NCBI RefSeq assembly: GCF_021735925.1
Contig: NZ_WMEA01000001.1
Coordinates: 1,642,001-1,706,000, forward strand
From: Loktanella sp. M215
GTDB lineage: Bacteria; Pseudomonadota; Alphaproteobacteria; Rhodobacterales; Rhodobacteraceae
DNA: 64,000 nucleotides
Direction of reading: 5' to 3'
This document shows positions 61,332 to 64,000 of this stretch, in pieces (within the stretch, counting starts at the first letter, position 1; the number at the start of each line of letters is the position of its first letter). Position numbers and translations under genes: made by a program. The notes under the pieces were generated by a model. It worked only from the letters and a program-made list of their open reading frames with translations. It had not been told where the DNA came from and ran no database searches.

Positions 61332-63197
61332 TTATCGGGCGACGTGCACGGGGGCAATCAGGGACAGGTCGGCGGCCACGGCCAGCGGCGGGCGGGCTGC
61401 GCGTTGGCGCAACCAGTCGATCACGTCTTCGGCGGGCATGGCGCGGGCAAAATGATTGCCCTGGCCCACCGTTCCGCCCAGTGCGCGGACCATGCGCGCC
61501 TGATCTGCGGTTTCGATACCGTAGGCGACGGCATAGATGTCTTTCTCTCGGCTGAACGTCAGCAGCATCGCGGTGATCCGTTCACAGGCCGGGACGGTAT
61601 CGAGGCGGCGGATCAGTGCTTTTTCGATCTTGAAGCCCGCAACGGCCAGGCGTTCGACGTGCAGAAGGCCGGCATAGCCTGCGCCGAACCCGTCGATCAG
61701 GACGCTGAATCCGTGACCCACGAGCCGCGAGATTGCCGTCAGATGCGTTTCGATACGGTCTTCGTTGCCAAAGACATCGCGTTCCGCCAGTTCGATGACG
61801 AAATCCTGCGTCCGGGCGCCCGCGCGCGTGACGCGTGCTGGCAGAAGGTCGATGTGCGCCGGATCCTGCAACAGGTGTGCAGACCCGTTGATGCCGACCC
61901 GGATGTCATCAAATCCGCTGTGAATCAGGCGTTTACGCAGCTGTGCTGCAGCCGAGATGGCGGCAAGGTCAACAGCCTTGAGCAGATTCATGTCGCGGGC
62001 GAGGGGCAGAAATTCCGCCGGGTGAATCAATCCGCGGGTGGGGTGCTGCCACCGCGCCAGCGCCTCGAATCCGCGGATCCGGCCGGTGATCAGGTCGACT
62101 GTCGGCTGAAAGTAGAACGTCAGCTTTTCGTCTGCGATGCAGTGCCGCAGGTGTGCCGACAGACGGTCCCGACGCTGCGCCTCTGCATGCAGCCGGCTGT
62201 CGTAAATCGCGACATGGCCGCGACCGTTCCGCTTGACCTCGTAAAGGGCGAAATCCGACTTTTGCAGCAGCAGATCGGCATCCGTATCGCCTTGATCCGC
62301 CACCACGGCGCCGATGCTGACCGAGGCCGTCAATTCTTCGCCGCCAAACATGAAAGGGATACGGGCGGCGTCGCACAGGCTTTGTCCGATTCGCAAAAGG
62401 TCGTCGTCGCTGGTCACGCCAAGGCAGACGGCGACGAATTCATCGCCCCCCATCCGCGCCAGAAGATCGGTTTGCCGCAACTTGCCCGTCATGGCCGCGG
62501 TCACGTGCTGCAACGCGGCATCGCCGGCGGCGTGGCCGTGGCTGTCGTTGATCGCCTTGAACCTGTCCATGTCGATCTGCAGCACGGCGAGGCCGTGACG
62601 GGTCACGTCCGCGTCGGCAAGTGCCTTGGAGATGAAGTCATTGAACCGGTTCCTGTTGGCCAGACCGGTCAGGCTGTCGTGGGACGCCATCTGGGTCAAT
62701 GACCGGGTCGTATCGCGCAGGGCGCGGGTCTGGTCGATTTGTTCGCTGACGTCCCGGCAGACCAGAACGGCGAATGTCTGATCCTGCGCGTTCTTGTGAA
62801 AGCTGAAGCTGAGCTGGTTCCAGAACAGGGTGCCATCGCTGCGGCGGTTGCGCAGCACGATCAGTTTTTGCAGGTTCGGATTGGCAGGGTCATAGCGGAA
62901 ATCCGCGATCTGCGCACGCGACGGTGTCTGATCCTTCGGCATGCAGAAGGACAGCGGATTGCGGCCGAGGATGCGGTCCATCGGCAGACCGACGATTCGC
63001 GCGAAGGCGGGGTTCGCCCAGATGATGATCCCTTCGAGCGTCTGGACGATGATTCCGTCGTTGGTGCTGGCGCAGGCAATCGCGTCGAAGTCGGGCAGGG
63101 CACCGGCGGCAAGGCGTCTTGCGTTCAGCCTGCGCCACAGGGCGGGGCCGGCCACGGGCAGGAAACGAAACGGTACAGGTACGCTGACGTCTGACAT
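61332..63197 (-). CDS. PAS-GGDEF-EAL protein, likely diguanylate cyclase
   Basis: A 621-residue cyclic-di-GMP protein with no membrane segment. It has a PAS/PAC sensor (about 38-155: GIIVQTLEGIIIWANPAFAR, GRNPLSFCMP, RRSDGTLFWNQLSFSFHKN), a GGDEF domain (about 170-330) with intact GGDEF at 250-254 and the product-inhibition site RQTD (241-244), and an EAL domain (about 345-600) with EAL at 378-380. The EAL site is eroded: the DDFG motif reads Asp502-Gly503, KID reads KIE, and the AEGVE motif reads AYGIE with Tyr559. I therefore predict synthesis of c-di-GMP and weak or no hydrolysis. The PAS layout (NPLSFC, light-sensor-like) may bind a flavin, but the Cys context is not clearly a LOV site. 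Confidence 0.92.
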   Translation of the reverse strand: MSDVSVPVPFRFLPVAGPALWRRLNARRLAAGALPDFDAIACASTNDGIIVQTLEGIIIWANPAFARIVGLPMDRILGRNPLSFCMPKDQTPSRAQIADFRYDPANPNLQKLIVLRNRRSDGTLFWNQLSFSFHKNAQDQTFAVLVCRDVSEQIDQTRALRDTTRSLTQMASHDSLTGLANRNRFNDFISKALADADVTRHGLAVLQIDMDRFKAINDSHGHAAGDAALQHVTAAMTGKLRQTDLLARMGGDEFVAVCLGVTSDDDLLRIGQSLCDAARIPFMFGGEELTASVSIGAVVADQGDTDADLLLQKSDFALYEVKRNGRGHVAIYDSRLHAEAQRRDRLSAHLRHCIADEKLTFYFQPTVDLITGRIRGFEALARWQHPTRGLIHPAEFLPLARDMNLLKAVDLAAISAAAQLRKRLIHSGFDDIRVGINGSAHLLQDPAHIDLLPARVTRAGARTQDFVIELAERDVFGNEDRIETHLTAISRLVGHGFSVLIDGFGAGYAGLLHVERLAVAGFKIEKALIRRLDTVPACERITAMLLTFSREKDIYAVAYGIETADQARMVRALGGTVGQGNHFARAMPAEDVIDWLRQRAARPPLAVAADLSLIAPVHVAR

Positions 63198-63348
63198 CTG
63201 AACCTCTGGCACGGGTGAGGCCCACTCTAGGCGCCAGCGCGTTATCAGGGGCTTAAAGGCTGCTGCCGAATTGGCGAGCGGCGGCCACTTTCGGCTTTAC
63301 ATGATGGTCGCGCTGGGCGCTTTTGCTGCCAGCGCACGGAGGAGTGAT

Positions 63349-64000
63349 ATGCAGGGTTGGCCCGCGGCGGCACGGGGACAGGTGGTCGGCCTGCTGGGCG
63401 GATCGTTCGATCCCGCCCACGCGGGACATGTCCATATCACGCGGACCGCCCTCCGGCGATTCGGACTGGATCGCGTGTGGTGGCTGGTCAGTCCGGGCAA
63501 CCCGTTGAAGACCAGCGGGCCGGCCCCTTTGGCTGACCGGATGGCGCAGGCCGCGGCTGTCATGCAGCATCCCCGGGTCACGATTACGGATGTCGAGGCG
63601 CGTCTGGGCACGCGGCACACGGCGCAGACGCTGCGCGCGTTGCAACAACGGTATCCGGGCGTGCGGTTCGTCTGGCTGATGGGGGCGGACAATCTGGTGC
63701 AGTTTGACCGCTGGCAGGACTGGCGCTGGATCATGGACCATGTGCCGGTTGGCGTGCTGGCCCGGCCGGGCGACCGGCTGGCCGCCCGTTTCAGCCGTGC
63801 GGCGCGCATCTATCGCATGGCGCGGGTCCCGGCGTCGGCCAGCCGTGCCTTGGGACGCACTGCCGCGCCAGCCTGGTGTTTCGTCGATCTGCCGCTGAGC
63901 GACATGTCGTCGAGCGCCATTCGGGCGCAGGGGGCATGGCGCAAGCGTGATCGCGCGAAGATTGTCAGCGCGGCGGGCCACGGGGTAGGACTGGTGCATG
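63349..64000 (+). CDS. nadD: Nicotinate-nucleotide adenylyltransferase (partial, runs off the right end)
   Basis: The frame is open from an ATG with ACGGAGGAG upstream to the window edge, about 217 codons, close to the full length of NadD. The nucleotidyltransferase start [17 protein letters not shown] has the HxGH-type motif (His24-Ala-Gly-His27), and [16 protein letters not shown] near the end contains the SSxxIR motif. [11 protein letters not shown] and [17 protein letters not shown] are further family blocks. It adenylylates nicotinate mononucleotide, the step before NadE, which is also in this window. In-frame ATGs at 63301 and 63304 lack a ribosome site. Confidence 0.94.
   Translation, partial: MQGWPAAARGQVVGLLGGSFDPAHAGHVHITRTALRRFGLDRVWWLVSPGNPLKTSGPAPLADRMAQAAAVMQHPRVTITDVEARLGTRHTAQTLRALQQRYPGVRFVWLMGADNLVQFDRWQDWRWIMDHVPVGVLARPGDRLAARFSRAARIYRMARVPASASRALGRTAAPAWCFVDLPLSDMSSSAIRAQGAWRKRDRAKIVSAAGHGVGLVH

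Noticed and set aside
1..64000. tRNA, rRNA, transposase, integrase or toxin-antitoxin genes
   Set aside because: I looked for tRNA-like T-loops (GGTTCRANTCC), integrase and transposase motifs and small paired genes on both strands and found none that could be supported.

Overview
The window is a GC-rich chromosomal segment from a member of the Rhodobacteraceae (Roseobacter group). This rests on protein similarity and local gene orders known from that family: ftsE-ftsX-plsC, accA, an Mcl1-type malyl-CoA lyase, rsmB-heparinase-purH-lspA-DUF3035-M16-M16, pyrB/pyrC/plsY, and the ybbA/tesA pair. There is no rRNA, tRNA, CRISPR array, insertion sequence, prophage or obvious island. Coding density is high, many genes overlap by 4 to 14 bases, and the longest gene-free stretch is about 340 bases.

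Layout. 1-6.4 kb: end of lysA, a large DUF4175 membrane protein with a Gln/Gly-rich stretch, a zinc-ribbon protein, ftsE-ftsX and an acyltransferase. 6.4-11.3 kb: accA, mcl1, and a copper unit (cueR, copA, divergent copZ) with two matching CueR-type promoters. The CopA here lacks the whole actuator-domain region. 11.4-22 kb: RNA metabolism (pnp, rpsO, truB, rbfA, a Gre factor) interleaved with accessory genes: an RTX protein, a fluoroacetate-dehalogenase-like hydrolase, DUF1643 and a phosphodiester glycosidase. 22-29 kb: dapB, SDHAF4-like, rsmB, heparinase, purH and lspA. 29-35.6 kb: an M16 peptidase pair, mutL, rmuC and lipoproteins. 35.7-39.8 kb: a translationally coupled FAD oxidoreductase/DUF1365/transporter/SDR operon, probably for membrane-lipid modification. 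39.8-46.7 kb: saccharopine dehydrogenase, GST, histidine phosphatase, plsY, a dihydroorotase homologue without its metal ligands, pyrB and a uracil-DNA glycosylase homologue. 46.8-54 kb: a secreted protein of 18 exact MORN repeats, nadE, an SH3-like protein, an MFS exporter and gltX. 54-64 kb: a gamma-glutamylcyclotransferase-like gene, the ABC permease/ATPase pair with tesA, twin cold-shock genes, a 58-residue membrane protein, ettA, a GGDEF-EAL protein and the start of nadD.

Most genes are core metabolism. The best leads are the internally deleted CopA with intact regulation, the pseudo-dihydroorotase beside pyrB, a two-hairpin intergenic element present twice, the dehalogenase-like hydrolase with a full fluoroacetate pocket, and the FAD/DUF1365 operon. 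All functional calls are from reading the sequence, without database searches.
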